This document shows positions 7,723 to 16,063 of a DNA stretch of 39,883 bases, piece by piece. The translations under genes were made by a program, and so were the position numbers. Every line of letters begins with the position of its first letter. Positions within the stretch are counted from its first letter, which is position 1. The notes beneath the pieces are model-generated. The model searched no databases, was not told the DNA's origin, and saw only the letters and a list, made by a program, of their open reading frames with translations. Source of the DNA: Alphaproteobacteria bacterium RIFCSPHIGHO2_12_FULL_63_12 (GTDB lineage: Bacteria; Pseudomonadota; Alphaproteobacteria; Caulobacterales; Parvularculaceae); contig MEMM01000164.1 of NCBI GenBank assembly GCA_001767925.1, forward strand, positions 8,031 through 47,913, read 5' to 3'.

Positions 7723-10700
7723 TCACGCCCCGACCTCCCCCCAGGCGCCGGCGCCGACCAGATCCGAGAGTTGCGCGACCCTGATCGTGAGCGCGGGGCG
7801 GCCGCCCGGGAAATCGGCGGCGAGCATCGCCGGCGTATAGGTGAAGGCGGGGGCGGAGACTTCCGCCGTGCGGATGAGCGCGGCGCCGGCGTAAATCTCG
7901 ACGCGGTAGCGCTCATACGTCTCGCTCAAGGGGACGTCTTCGCCCGCCCATGAATCGCCGCCCTTTCGGGTGCGCCGCTTCCAGGTGACGTCAATCGCGC
8001 CGTCCGCCGTCTCGACCGCCATCAGATGGACGGGCGACAAGGGCCTTGCCCCCCGCGCCTCGCCGGTGAAGTTCCGTGTGCGGAAGGTCGGCGCCGTCGG
8101 GTGATCGTCGGCGGGCCCTGCGGCCCAGTCGAAAGCTAACCCGCGCAGGTCGAAGGGGAGCGACGCCTGAACGATGGCGCCGGTCAAAAGGACGAAACGC
8201 GCGTTTGCGGGCGCGCCGGCGGCGGCCTCCTGTTCCGAGCCGCTCTGGCCGCGCAAAAGCCCTGTGAGCGTCCACGCGCCGTCGGGCCCGAGTGAGGCGT
8301 CGCGAAATTGCAGGATTTCCCAGCCCGCCGGGGTTTCGACGGCGGCGGCGTTGGCGCCGGCGAGAACTTCCTCCGCGCTTTTGGAGACCAGCGCGCCGAA
8401 GGACAGGCGCACCCGCATGGACCGCTCGTCCCAGCGCCCGGAGGCGCCGGGGCTGAGCGGCGCGTCGAGCCGCCCGATGACGGCGCGCGCGGTCGCGGTC
8501 GCGGCGAGCGCGTCGCCGCGATAAAGCGCGATCGCGCCCGGCCACGGCTCGGCATGGACGGCGAAATAAGGCGCCGCCGGATCGTCATCGTCGCGCAGGA
8601 GCGGCAAGTTCATCAGCTCGAACGCCGGCGGCCCGAATTGCGGCGCAATCGCCGGCGCCTTGAAGCCGCCGGTCGCCGGCGCGTCCTCATATACCGCGCG
8701 GGCGACGCGCACCGCCTCAACCTTTCGTGTCGCGCCGTCGGTCATCGACACGATGCGATAATCGCGCGCCGTCGCTCCAAGATCGAGCCGCACCGCGTCG
8801 CCGGGCTCAAGCGCGGCGAAGGAGGGCGGCAGCGCGAAGCTCGCCGTCTCGCGCATGACGCCGGCGTCGGCGAGGATCGAGCGCGCGCGCGCCGCGGCGG
8901 CCGCCTCGTCCATCACGGCGGGAAGCTCCATGCCGATTTCGCGAATGTCGTCGGCGAAAGGAAGCCGCGCCTCGGCAAGCGCGGGGAGATAATCGCCGCC
9001 CTCGTCGATATAGCCAAGGCGCACCGCCGTCGGCAGGTCTGCTTTGTGGCCGATCGTCACCGCATAGGCGCCGCGCGCTTCGCGCCCCGCCGCGTCGTCG
9101 GCGAGCATGGACGCATCAAGCGAGGCGACGCTCGCTCCTCCTCGGGGCTGAAAGCGCAGGCCCGTCGCCGTCTCCGTCATGTCGAACTGAAAAACATCCG
9201 CCAGCGGATCGATCATCTGGCGCGGCGACAACGGCCGGTCGACGACATAGCCGGCGATCGAGCCTTTGAGACCGGAAGCGTCAACGCCCTGAATATCGGC
9301 CTGCGCGCACAAGGCCGCGACCAGCGCATCGAGCGGCGCGCGCGTCAACCGCCCGTTCAGCCAGTGACCCTTTTCCCAGTTCGCCGCGTCGCCCCAGATG
9401 TCGGCGCGCGCCGGAAAATACGGGAAGGGGCGCGCGTCGAAAGCGTAGACGTAAAGCCGGTCGGTCTCGATCATCGAAACGCCGCCGGCGCTTTCATTGT
9501 GCGCGCGCCAATACTCATGCACGGCTTCGAGCGTCCGGCGCTGCGCCAGCTCGTCGCGCGCGCCGCTCGAAAAGGGCGGCAGCGCGGATTCGGAGGATTT
9601 GGGATCGACAAAGACATTGGGCGCGTTCGCCCCCTTGTCGACGGCGGGACAGCCGAATTCGGTGAAGCGCACCGGCTTCGATTTCGGAACCCAGGGCGTC
9701 GGCGCGGCGTCGCGGATGAAATTCGGACGATGGTGATGCGTGTTCTTCCACCAGTTGCGGATGTCTTTCGCGCGCCACACCCACGCCTCGTTATAGGCGG
9801 CGTCGTTGATCGGCGTCCGCGCTTGCGCGTCGCGATCGGCGGGGCTTGCGTAATACCAGCTGAAATTTTCGCCGCCCTCGATATTGGCGGCGATATAGGC
9901 GCGCTCGTGCTGGCCATTCCATCCGGCGTTGAGATCGGCGTGATCGACGCCGTCGCGCCAGTCGGCGAGCGGCGGGTAATAATCGATGCCGATGAAGGCG
10001 ACATTGGGATCGGCCCAGAATTCGTCGAGATGGAAATATTTCCCGTCCGCTTTCGTCACGCCCGACCATTCCGACCAATCGGCGCCATAGGAGATTTTCG
10101 CCGCCGGCAGGATCGCCTTCACCTCCGCCGCGAGGCTTATGAGCGCCGCGACCGCCGGGAAGTTCCCCTGATGGTCGCGCGCCGTCGTCAGGGCGCGCAA
10201 TTCCGAGCCGATCAGGAACGCCTCGACGCCGCCCGCCGCGGCGCACAGATGCGCATAATGGAGGATCATGCGGCGGAACGACCATTCAGCGGGACCGGCA
10301 TAGGCGACAGCGCCATTGGCGAGCGAAAAATCGCCCGGCGCGGCGCTTCCGAAAAACGCCAGAATATCGGCGGCGGCGCCCGCGCTTCCCTCATGCGCGC
10401 CGACGCCGATGCGCCCGCGCCAGGGGTAAGCCGGCTGCGCGCCCGCGCCCTCGGGACTGGGCAGATTGTTCGTCGGCGGAATATCCATCAAAATGAAGGG
10501 GTGAAACATCACCGCGAGGCCCTTCGCCTTCAGCGCCTGTATCGCCTCGATGACGCCCGTGTCGTCGGAGGTGCCGCCATAAGCGGGGCGCCCATCGAGC
10601 TGCGAGACGAGGCGCGCTTGCCCGCGCGCGACGCCGCCGCCGCGCCAGTCGGCGGGCGTTGTCGTCTTGTCATAGGTTTCAACGCCGGGCGTCAGCCGGC

Positions 10701-11577
10701 AAACGCCGGCCCTTAGATCGTCGCCGAACCAGGCGACAACGAGCGAGGCGGCTTTCAGGTTTTTCGCAGCGCCCGTCAGCGCGGTGAGCGAGGCGGAAAA
10801 ATCGGTGACGCCGTCATTATTGTTGACGTTCTCCGACGCGGTGACCCCCTCGCCCGCCTCGCGCGTCACTTTGGTCGTTCCGTAAATGAACTCGCCCGAC
10901 CCCGGAATAAGGGTGACGGCGGCCAGCGCGTTTTCGAGCGCGACGGGATCGTCTTCGCCGAGGGCCTTTTCGATCTCGAAGGAGAGCTGCGGGATGCGGT
11001 TACCGAAATCCTTCAGCGGCAGATCCTCGAACACGATGTAAGCGAGCCCGCGAAAGGCCGGGGCGCCGCCTTCGACCGCGTCGATCAGCGCGTCGGGCGT
11101 TTGCGTCGGCGTGCCGCGATAAACGCGGTGATTGACTTTCGACAGATCGAAGGGTTTTCCATCCGCCCACACGCGCGCGACGCGGTCGATCTCGCCTTCG
11201 CAGAGGCCCACCGCGAAGGAGAGCGAATAAACATATTCGCGGAATGTCGTCTTCGACGCGGCGAGGCGCCCGCCCTTGCCGCCGGAGGATTCGGTCGTTT
11301 CCGCGACCGTCTCCTTGAAATTCGCCGCCCAGATCAATTGCCCGGCGACACGCGCGCGGCCCCAGACCCGCGTGACGCCCGCGCCTTCGGTCGATGACTG
11401 GATAGTGAAGCTGTCGAGCCGCGGGCCTTCGACGGTGCGCTTTCGCGGCCCGAAGATCAGCCGCTCGGCGGCGCCCGCGACATAGGAAGCGGCGGTCGAA
11501 GCGACCGTCCGTGCAAGGATCGTCCCGATCCCGGCGCGCCCGGCGGCGGCGGCGGCGGAAAGGATCAGTTGGGCCAT
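7723..11577 (-). CDS. GTA/phage tail hub-fibre protein (RcGTA gp15-like, TIM-barrel domain)
   Basis: A 1284-residue protein of the baseplate/host-specificity type encoded as the last gene of gene transfer agent clusters. The start MAQLILSAAAAAGRAGIGTILARTVASTAASYV and the 'GPRLDSFTIQSSTEGAGVTRVWGRARVAGQLIWA' region match the N-terminal tail-associated part. The middle (about 400-720) is the TIM-barrel-like glycoside-hydrolase domain (GSELRALT, YGADWSEW, FIGIDYYPPLADWRDG, FTEFGCPAVDKG). The C-terminal third is the phage-tail-like region ending in WGEVGA. In GTA particles this protein forms the megatron/baseplate fibre that contacts the recipient surface. The reading frame is intact. g14 is immediately upstream, but the rest of the GTA cluster is not adjacent. 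Confidence 0.9.
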   Translation of the reverse strand: MAQLILSAAAAAGRAGIGTILARTVASTAASYVAGAAERLIFGPRKRTVEGPRLDSFTIQSSTEGAGVTRVWGRARVAGQLIWAANFKETVAETTESSGGKGGRLAASKTTFREYVYSLSFAVGLCEGEIDRVARVWADGKPFDLSKVNHRVYRGTPTQTPDALIDAVEGGAPAFRGLAYIVFEDLPLKDFGNRIPQLSFEIEKALGEDDPVALENALAAVTLIPGSGEFIYGTTKVTREAGEGVTASENVNNNDGVTDFSASLTALTGAAKNLKAASLVVAWFGDDLRAGVCRLTPGVETYDKTTTPADWRGGGVARGQARLVSQLDGRPAYGGTSDDTGVIEAIQALKAKGLAVMFHPFILMDIPPTNNLPSPEGAGAQPAYPWRGRIGVGAHEGSAGAAADILAFFGSAAPGDFSLANGAVAYAGPAEWSFRRMILHYAHLCAAAGGVEAFLIGSELRALTTARDHQGNFPAVAALISLAAEVKAILPAAKISYGADWSEWSGVTKADGKYFHLDEFWADPNVAFIGIDYYPPLADWRDGVDHADLNAGWNGQHERAYIAANIEGGENFSWYYASPADRDAQARTPINDAAYNEAWVWRAKDIRNWWKNTHHHRPNFIRDAAPTPWVPKSKPVRFTEFGCPAVDKGANAPNVFVDPKSSESALPPFSSGARDELAQRRTLEAVHEYWRAHNESAGGVSMIETDRLYVYAFDARPFPYFPARADIWGDAANWEKGHWLNGRLTRAPLDALVAALCAQADIQGVDASGLKGSIAGYVVDRPLSPRQMIDPLADVFQFDMTETATGLRFQPRGGASVASLDASMLADDAAGREARGAYAVTIGHKADLPTAVRLGYIDEGGDYLPALAEARLPFADDIREIGMELPAVMDEAAAAARARSILADAGVMRETASFALPPSFAALEPGDAVRLDLGATARDYRIVSMTDGATRKVEAVRVARAVYEDAPATGGFKAPAIAPQFGPPAFELMNLPLLRDDDDPAAPYFAVHAEPWPGAIALYRGDALAATATARAVIGRLDAPLSPGASGRWDERSMRVRLSFGALVSKSAEEVLAGANAAAVETPAGWEILQFRDASLGPDGAWTLTGLLRGQSGSEQEAAAGAPANARFVLLTGAIVQASLPFDLRGLAFDWAAGPADDHPTAPTFRTRNFTGEARGARPLSPVHLMAVETADGAIDVTWKRRTRKGGDSWAGEDVPLSETYERYRVEIYAGAALIRTAEVSAPAFTYTPAMLAADFPGGRPALTIRVAQLSDLVGAGAWGEVGA

Positions 11578-11606
11578 GACGACGCCCCCGCTCGGCGGGC
11601 GCCGCT

Positions 11607-11714
11607 CCCCTCTCCCGCCGGCGGGAGAGGGGTCGGGGGTGAGGGTCTGCCAAACAGGAGATCGGCGCCCGTTGACGCCCCCTCACCCTGCCCTCTCCCG
11701 CAAGCGGGAGAGGG
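11607..11714. repeat. Pair of palindromic repeats between GTA g14 and g15
   Basis: CCCCTCTCCCGCCGGCGGGAGAGGGG (11607-11632, perfect palindrome) and CCCTCTCCCGCAAGCGGGAGAGGG (11691-11714) flank an inverted GTGAGGG/CCCTCAC pair. These are REP-like elements, and each could form a strong stem in the g14-g15 transcript. Confidence 0.8.
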
Positions 11715-11749
11715 TTGGCGCGCCCATGCGGGCGATGTTGCGCGACTCA

Positions 11750-12274
11750 TCATTGTTCAACTCCAGGAAATTCGAAAACGCCGGCGAGGCGCGTCATCCA
11801 CCAGCGGCAGAGCCAGCTTTCGATGACGGCGCGCCCGGCATAGGCGTGGATGAAGCGGTCGCCCGCCGAGACGATCCCGCAATGTTTGGCGGGTCCCGTC
11901 GGAACGATGCGGAAGATCAGGATCTGTCCGGGGCGCAGCGGCGTCGCCTCCGTCAGATGCCGGCGCGCGGCGGAGAGCAGCGGCTCGTCGCAGGGGCGGC
12001 GCTCGTTCCAGTCGGGCGTGTAGGGCGGCGGCGTTTCGGGCGCGGCGCCCAGTAATTCCGTATAGAGACCGATGACGAGGCCGAGACAGTCCGTCCCCGC
12101 CCCCTTCGCCGACGCCTGATGCACATAAGGCGTCCCGAGCCAGCCCCTTGCCGCGGCGACGATTTGGTCGCGGGAAAGCGCGGATTTTGTTTCGAGACGC
12201 GGGCGATCCTTCGAGACGCCTCGCTGCGCGAGGCTCCTCAGGATGAGGAAGCTTCTGAAAAAGGCGCCCTTCAC
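11750..12274 (-). CDS. NlpC/P60 peptidoglycan hydrolase of GTA tail (RcGTA gp14-like)
   Basis: A 174-residue NlpC/P60 cysteine peptidase. Catalytic Cys lies in GTDCLGLV (C63) and the His in AKHCGIV. The core starts at SRDQIVAAARGWLGTPYVHQAS, as in gp14-type peptidases that locally cut peptidoglycan for GTA/phage tails. The first roughly 24 residues (FLILRSLAQRGVSKD) are not family sequence: they are a palindromic element (12205-12248) read in frame. The only ATG (12274) lies upstream of that element. The gene's native 5' end therefore seems to have been replaced, and expression is uncertain. Confidence 0.85.
   Translation of the reverse strand: MKGAFFRSFLILRSLAQRGVSKDRPRLETKSALSRDQIVAAARGWLGTPYVHQASAKGAGTDCLGLVIGLYTELLGAAPETPPPYTPDWNERRPCDEPLLSAARRHLTEATPLRPGQILIFRIVPTGPAKHCGIVSAGDRFIHAYAGRAVIESWLCRWWMTRLAGVFEFPGVEQ
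12205..12248. repeat. Palindromic element (REP family 1) at the 5' end of GTA g14
   Basis: GATCCTTCGAGACGCC-TCGCTGCGCGA-GGCTCCTCAGGATGAGG; an imperfect palindromic unit of the same family as copies at 14.4, 16.1, 20.2, 23.5 and 36.8 kb. It encodes residues about 9-24 of the g14 ORF. Confidence 0.85.
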
Positions 12275-12678
12275 CTCTCCCTTGGGGGCAAGAGGTCGTC
12301 GCCTCTCCCTTGGGGGCGAGTATGCACTTTACATACCAACCCCAAGGGAGAGGCCAGCGAGCGCATGGCGCGCGCGGGTGAGGGTATTTCAACCGTCGCT
12401 GTCGCCGTCACGCAGGGGTGTCGCCAAAGGCGGCGGCGCAAAGCCCGCCCTATCAAAATGCGATGACGCGGCGGAGGATCATGGGGCGGCCCTCTCATTT
12501 ACGGGTTCCGTCATCCCGTGCGCGCTGCAACATGCAATGTTGCGGCGCTGACACGGGATCGCATCCAGACGGAGCACTATCGCCCAACCCGCGCCCGATC
12601 CCGGACCAGCAACGCGGCATTACATGCCGCATTGCATCCGGGATGACGAGCGTGTGGGCGCGATGATGGGATGCCGCA
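12275..12678. other. Repeat-filled stretch with decayed array starts; no intact gene
   Basis: This 404-base gap lies between the last array gene and GTA g14. It holds an inverted CCTCTCCCTTGGGG/CCCCAAGGGAGAGG repeat (12275-12355), the vestigial array start at 12453-12482, and a second repeat type around 12500-12650 (CCGGGATGACG, GCATTGCATCCGGG) with several inverted arms. No ORF with coding character is visible. Confidence 0.75.
12453..12482 (-). pseudogene. Vestigial array start (MILRRVIAF then stop)
   Basis: ATG at 12482 opens MILRRVIA, identical to the conserved start of the ten array genes, and the same GGCCGCCCC precedes it as precedes array genes 1 and 10. After nine codons the frame stops at TGA and repeat sequence begins. 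It is best explained as the remains of a further array member or of a recombination event in the conserved 5' ends. Confidence 0.8.
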
Positions 12679-12682
12679 TCAT
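12620..12682 (-). pseudogene. Decayed micro-ORF overlapping the stop of array gene 1
   Basis: The stop of gene 1 overlaps an ATG in the ATGA manner. The following 24 bases match the consensus array start at 18 positions (reading MMRHPIIA), after which repeat sequence leads to TAA. It looks like a more decayed version of the in-frame junction micro-ORFs at 13.5, 14.4 and 16.1 kb, but the match is weak enough that chance is possible. Confidence 0.4.
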
Positions 12683-13461
12683 CGGCTCTTCCCTCCCGCA
12701 TCCTTGCCAAGCGCTGCGTCGACCGCCGCGCGCATGACGGTTGCGTTGCCGAGGCGGTCATTGCCGACTTGCGCGGCGACCTGCATCGTCGACATCCAGT
12801 ATCTGAGCTCCGCCATCAGCGCGGCGTCGGTGCGGATCTGATCGACGATTCGCGCCGCTTGCGCCTCGTCGAGCGGCGACGCGCAGTCGAGCATCATCTG
12901 GCGCGCCTTGATGTCGGACGTATAGCAGTTTTTCCAGATATAGTTCTGCACGCCGAGCGGAATGACGCCGCGCACATGCTGGCGATAGGGCGGGCGTTCG
13001 GCCATCGCCGGATTGATCCCCAGAGAATAATACTGCGCGAGGTCATTGCGCAGGCCGGTGTCGGCGATCAGCCCGATCTCGCCGGCGCTGGTCAGCTCGT
13101 CATAGGTCGTCTGCGTCGTATAGAATTCCGCGACCTGGCTCGACTGGAAAAAGGCGAGCAGCAAATCCCATTGCGAGGCGCCCCTCGCCTCGCCGGTTTC
13201 GGCGTAGTCGAGGCCCTTCGCGCCATAGTCGGCGACCTTCGCCCAGAACGCCAGACGGTCGGTATAGGTCGCGATGTCGGCGTCGAGATCGGCGCCGATG
13301 CGCTGGAGATAGTCATGCGCCCGCACCCGGCCCTCGCGCGCCTCATTCCAGTTCGAGACCTGCAAGCCGACGAAGACGCCGACAACGACGATGATGAAGT
13401 CGAGAAAGATCGCGGTCCATTCCTGCTTGCGGAAATGCGCGATGACACGGCGGAGGATCAT
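12679..13461 (-). CDS. Array protein 1: single-pass membrane protein, DUF6090-like
   Basis: 260 residues and the last intact gene of the array. Residues 1-16 (MILRRVIAHFRKQEWT) are cytoplasmic and basic. Residues about 17-38 form one membrane helix ending in the array signature QVSNWNEAR. The rest should be periplasmic. The core block TTYDELTSAGEIGLIADTGL is conserved across the array. A Cys pair (KNC...LDC, 16 apart) follows, typical of sub-type A (genes 1, 4, 7, 10), then YWMSTMQVA. Its ATG overlaps the stop of a micro-ORF (13458-13592). The preceding GGCCGCCCC is shared with gene 10 and with the vestige at 12482. Function is unknown; similarity to DUF6090 is by remembered architecture, not by a search. 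Confidence 0.85.
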   Translation of the reverse strand: MILRRVIAHFRKQEWTAIFLDFIIVVVGVFVGLQVSNWNEAREGRVRAHDYLQRIGADLDADIATYTDRLAFWAKVADYGAKGLDYAETGEARGASQWDLLLAFFQSSQVAEFYTTQTTYDELTSAGEIGLIADTGLRNDLAQYYSLGINPAMAERPPYRQHVRGVIPLGVQNYIWKNCYTSDIKARQMMLDCASPLDEAQAARIVDQIRTDAALMAELRYWMSTMQVAAQVGNDRLGNATVMRAAVDAALGKDAGGKSR

Positions 13462-13592
13462 GGGGCGGCCCTTCGTAGGGCGGGCCTTGGCCCGCCGTCT
13501 TCGTTTTCCGACAATGTCCGTGCACGTTGCAACTTCGCCGGCGGGTTAAAACCCGCCCTACAGGATTGGGCGATGACGCGGCGCAAGATCAT
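13458..13592 (-). CDS. Junction micro-ORF A (44 aa), remnant start plus repeat
   Basis: An uninterrupted 45-codon frame not in the ORF track. It begins MILRRVIAQ, the array N-terminus, then runs through two palindromic repeats (TAGGGCGGGTTTTAACCCGCC and GGCGGGCCAAGGCCCGCCCTA). Its ATG overlaps the stop of array gene 2 as ATGA, and its own stop overlaps the ATG of gene 1 as ATGA. It keeps the downstream gene translationally coupled; the peptide itself is probably without function. Confidence 0.6.
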   Translation of the reverse strand: MILRRVIAQSCRAGFNPPAKLQRARTLSENEDGGPRPALRRAAP

Positions 13593-14359
13593 GGGGCGTC
13601 CTCCAGATATTGCTTGAGCCGCGCCTGCAGCGCCGCGGCGCGCGCGGCGGCGGCGGCGACTTCGCCGCGATGAAAGATCACGAACGTCGCCATGATGCGG
13701 ATCGTCGCGGCGAGCTGGGGATTGTCGGCGACGAGGCGGAAATAATCTTGCGCCGGCGTATATGCGAAGGGCGCAAGGCCGTAGAGAGCGCCCGTATTTA
13801 AGGCGTCCCTTCGCAGCGTCAGAATTTTTTCGTTCTGGTCGCCGACGCTCGAGACGAGATTGTAGTATCCCTGAATTTCCTTCGCGAGTTCGGCGTCGCG
13901 GATCAAAGTGACGTCGCCGGCGCCGGCGATCGCGTCATAGGTCATGGTGCTCGGCGTTGGATGAAACCCCAGAACGATATCCGTCCAGAGCCGGTCACGC
14001 CCCGCGTCGGGCGGCGTCGCCAGTCGCGACAGATCGAACGTGTAATCGACCGTGCCGGCGCCCTGGTCGCCGGCCTCGAAGTCGAGGGGCGGCAGGCCGG
14101 CGCCTTCGAGCGACGCCATCGCGGCGACGACCCGCTTCTCGGCGGTGTCGAGGCTCTGCGCGTATTGCGCGCGATCAATGTCGAGATCGCCGATCAGCCC
14201 TTCGACGATCTGCGTCTCGCGCTGGCGGTCGTTGAGGTTCCGGCTCCATTCCTGCGCCTGCAAGCCGACGAAAACGCCGGCGACGACGATGACGAAATCG
14301 AGAAAGATCGCCGTCCATTCCTGCTTGCGGAAATGTGCGATGACGCGGCGGAGGATCAT
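13589..14359 (-). CDS. Array protein 2: single-pass membrane protein, DUF6090-like
   Basis: 256 residues. It has the standard N-terminus (MILRRVIAHFRKQEWTAIFLDF) and one membrane helix (about 17-38), but the post-helix signature is altered to GLQAQEWSRN. The core block reads TMTYDAIAGAGDVTLIRDAEL followed by EIQGYYN. There are no cysteines in the periplasmic part, unlike sub-types A and B. The C-terminal part is helical and Ala/Arg-rich (VAAAAARAAALQARLKQYLEDAP), with coiled-coil potential. The ATG overlaps the stop of micro-ORF B; GAAGAGGTGAAG just upstream can serve as a ribosome site. Confidence 0.85.
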   Translation of the reverse strand: MILRRVIAHFRKQEWTAIFLDFVIVVAGVFVGLQAQEWSRNLNDRQRETQIVEGLIGDLDIDRAQYAQSLDTAEKRVVAAMASLEGAGLPPLDFEAGDQGAGTVDYTFDLSRLATPPDAGRDRLWTDIVLGFHPTPSTMTYDAIAGAGDVTLIRDAELAKEIQGYYNLVSSVGDQNEKILTLRRDALNTGALYGLAPFAYTPAQDYFRLVADNPQLAATIRIMATFVIFHRGEVAAAAARAAALQARLKQYLEDAP

Positions 14360-14550
14360 GGCTTCACCTCTTCCCGTCCTTCGAGACGCGGGCCTTCGGC
14401 CCGCTCCTCAGGATGAGGAAGAAAACTCCCCTCAACCTGAGGAGCCTCGCGCAGCGAGGCGTCTCGAAGGATGCTTTGAGGCGCCGGCGTCGCGAAGGGC
14501 GGCGGGCTGAAGCCCGCCCCACGGGACGGCGTCACGCAAGAGAGACTCAT
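14356..14550 (-). CDS. Junction micro-ORF B (64 aa), remnant start plus palindromic elements
   Basis: A 64-codon frame starting MSLSCVTP, a decayed form of MILRRVI. It then reads through a GGCGGGCTTCAGCCCGCC stem and two palindromic elements, giving AQRG-like and HPEERAEGPRLEG peptides. Its ATG overlaps the stop of array gene 3 (ATGA) and its stop overlaps the ATG of gene 2 (ATGA). It contains no domain; the value is probably in maintaining coupling. Confidence 0.55.
   Translation of the reverse strand: MSLSCVTPSRGAGFSPPPFATPAPQSILRDASLREAPQVEGSFLPHPEERAEGPRLEGREEVKP
14376..14473. repeat. Inverted pair of palindromic elements (family 1)
   Basis: Copy one (14376-14418) reads GTCCTTCGAGACGC...GCTCCTCAGGATGAGG. 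Copy two (about 14431-14473) is in opposite orientation, CCTGAGGAG...GCGTCTCGAAGGATG. Together they can fold as one long stem. Both lie inside micro-ORF B. Confidence 0.85.
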
Positions 14551-15296
14551 CGCCCATTCCCCTTGTCGATCGCGGCGGCGACGCGGTCGGCCTCGGCGCG
14601 CAGCTCTTTCATGATTTTCAGATGGCGGTTCGTATAGAGCCAGTAATTCCGCGCCGCGGCGAGCAGCACGGCGTCGCCGGCGAAGGCGTTGACGATTTCG
14701 CCCGCCGGCATCGCATCGACCGGCGACAGGCCCGCCTGCTGCTGCGCGTCGACAAGTTTGACGCGGTTGACTTCGAGCGAGGTTTCAAATGTCAGCGCCT
14801 TGTCGACGTCGGCGTAATAGGACTGGATCGCGCGCAGCAGCGCCGCGTCGCGAATGACGCCAATGCCGCCGGTGTTGACCATCGTGTCATAGGAAAGCCG
14901 GTTGCCGTCGAATGTCGTCAGGATGAACATCGCGACGCCGATCGTCTCCGGGCTTTGCGCGTCGTAAGGGGGCGCTTGTTCGATCTCGATCCGGCCGCGC
15001 GCCGAGTTGAACCCGTCCGGCAGGGGCGCGCCGCCCGCTTCGCGCAGGAGAAAGCTCATCGCCGACATCCGGTGCGCTGAAACGCGGATGATCTCCTCGA
15101 TCTCCGCGATGTCGCTGCGAATGTCGGCCGCGACGCCGGCGAGATAGACGGCTTCCCTCGTCCGTTCGCCGCGCGCCGCGTTCCAGTTCGAGACCTGCAA
15201 GCCGACAAAGACGCCGACGACGACGATGACGAAGTCGAGAAAGATCGCGGTCCATTCCTGTTTGCGGAAGTGTGCGATGACGCGGCGCAGGATCAT
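14547..15296 (-). CDS. Array protein 3: single-pass membrane protein, DUF6090-like
   Basis: 249 residues from ATG 15296. The ORF track extends 61 codons further upstream, but that part is the neighbouring gene read in the wrong frame; the conserved MILRRVIAHFRKQEWTA marks the true start, which overlaps the stop of gene 4 as ATGA. One membrane helix (about 17-38) is followed by QVSNWNAARGERTRE. The core block is LSYDTMVNTGGIGVIRDAAL with IQSYYADV. No cysteine pair is present. The end NYWLYTNRHLKIMKELRAEADRVAAAIDKG is helical. Periplasmic domain of unknown function. Confidence 0.85.
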   Translation of the reverse strand: MILRRVIAHFRKQEWTAIFLDFVIVVVGVFVGLQVSNWNAARGERTREAVYLAGVAADIRSDIAEIEEIIRVSAHRMSAMSFLLREAGGAPLPDGFNSARGRIEIEQAPPYDAQSPETIGVAMFILTTFDGNRLSYDTMVNTGGIGVIRDAALLRAIQSYYADVDKALTFETSLEVNRVKLVDAQQQAGLSPVDAMPAGEIVNAFAGDAVLLAAARNYWLYTNRHLKIMKELRAEADRVAAAIDKGNGR

Positions 15297-16063
15297 TTCG
15301 CCAGCTCGCTGTCGATCGCCGCGGCGAGCGCGGTCGCCGCCGCCGTGTCCGGCTCGACGCTTTGCGCCAGCTGGTCGAGATTGGTGATCCAGAAGCGCAG
15401 GCCGTCGACCAGCAGCGGGTGCGCCAGATAGACCTCGAGAATTTTCGCCGCCTCCGCCTCGCTGACCGGCGCCGGACAATCAAGCATGCGCTGATTGACC
15501 GGGCCGTGCGAATGACATTCGTTGACGATGTAGCTGGCGACGGCGATCGGCGTCGCGCCGCGCACCGCCTGGCGATAGGCGGGGATAGCGGTGTAAACGA
15601 CGGCGCGAACGATTTTCGCGCTGTTGCTGTAATAGTTCGAGAGCGCGATGCGCAGCTTCTCCGAGCGGATCAGCGTGACGTCGCCCGCGCCGCTCATTTC
15701 ACTGAACGCCGTGTCGTTCGGGGAGTAGAACCAGACATTGGAGGCCCAGAAGAACGACCGCACGGTTTTCCACGCCGACCCGTCGACGAGCGCGCCGGTC
15801 TCGGCGTAGCCGGTAGCCATGCGGCCGGCCGCGGCGACATCCGCCCAATAGCGCTGACGTTCGGCGAGGCCGTCGATGTCGCCCTGAAGATCGGCCCGGA
15901 TGCGCGTCAGATACGAAATCTCGCGCGCCCGGTCCTGCCGCGCCGTGTTCCACTCGGTGATCTGGAAGGCGATCAGAATGCCAGCGACGACGATGACGAA
16001 GTCGAGAAAGATGGCGGTCCATTCCTGTTTGCGGAAATGACCGATGACGCGGGAGAGGATCAT
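15293..16063 (-). CDS. Array protein 4: single-pass membrane protein, DUF6090-like (sub-type A)
   Basis: 256 residues from ATG 16063 (the track starts six codons upstream). N-terminus MILSRVIGHFRKQEWTA. The helix reads IVVAGILIAFQITEWN, shared with gene 10 rather than with the GVFVGLQVSNWN majority. Core block TAFSEMSGAGDVTLIRSEKL, then LSNYYSNS. It has the sub-type A features: YRQAVRG.TP, a Cys pair (NEC...LDC) and a final FWITNLDQL. Its start overlaps the stop of micro-ORF C (ATGA) and its stop overlaps the ATG of gene 3. Confidence 0.85.
   Translation of the reverse strand: MILSRVIGHFRKQEWTAIFLDFVIVVAGILIAFQITEWNTARQDRAREISYLTRIRADLQGDIDGLAERQRYWADVAAAGRMATGYAETGALVDGSAWKTVRSFFWASNVWFYSPNDTAFSEMSGAGDVTLIRSEKLRIALSNYYSNSAKIVRAVVYTAIPAYRQAVRGATPIAVASYIVNECHSHGPVNQRMLDCPAPVSEAEAAKILEVYLAHPLLVDGLRFWITNLDQLAQSVEPDTAAATALAAAIDSELAK

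Noticed and set aside
8308-10716. Plus-strand ORF of 802 codons
   Set aside because: It is antisense to the GTA g15-like gene, which has clear family motifs. Long antisense frames are expected in this GC-rich DNA; its composition is Arg/Gly-rich without domains.
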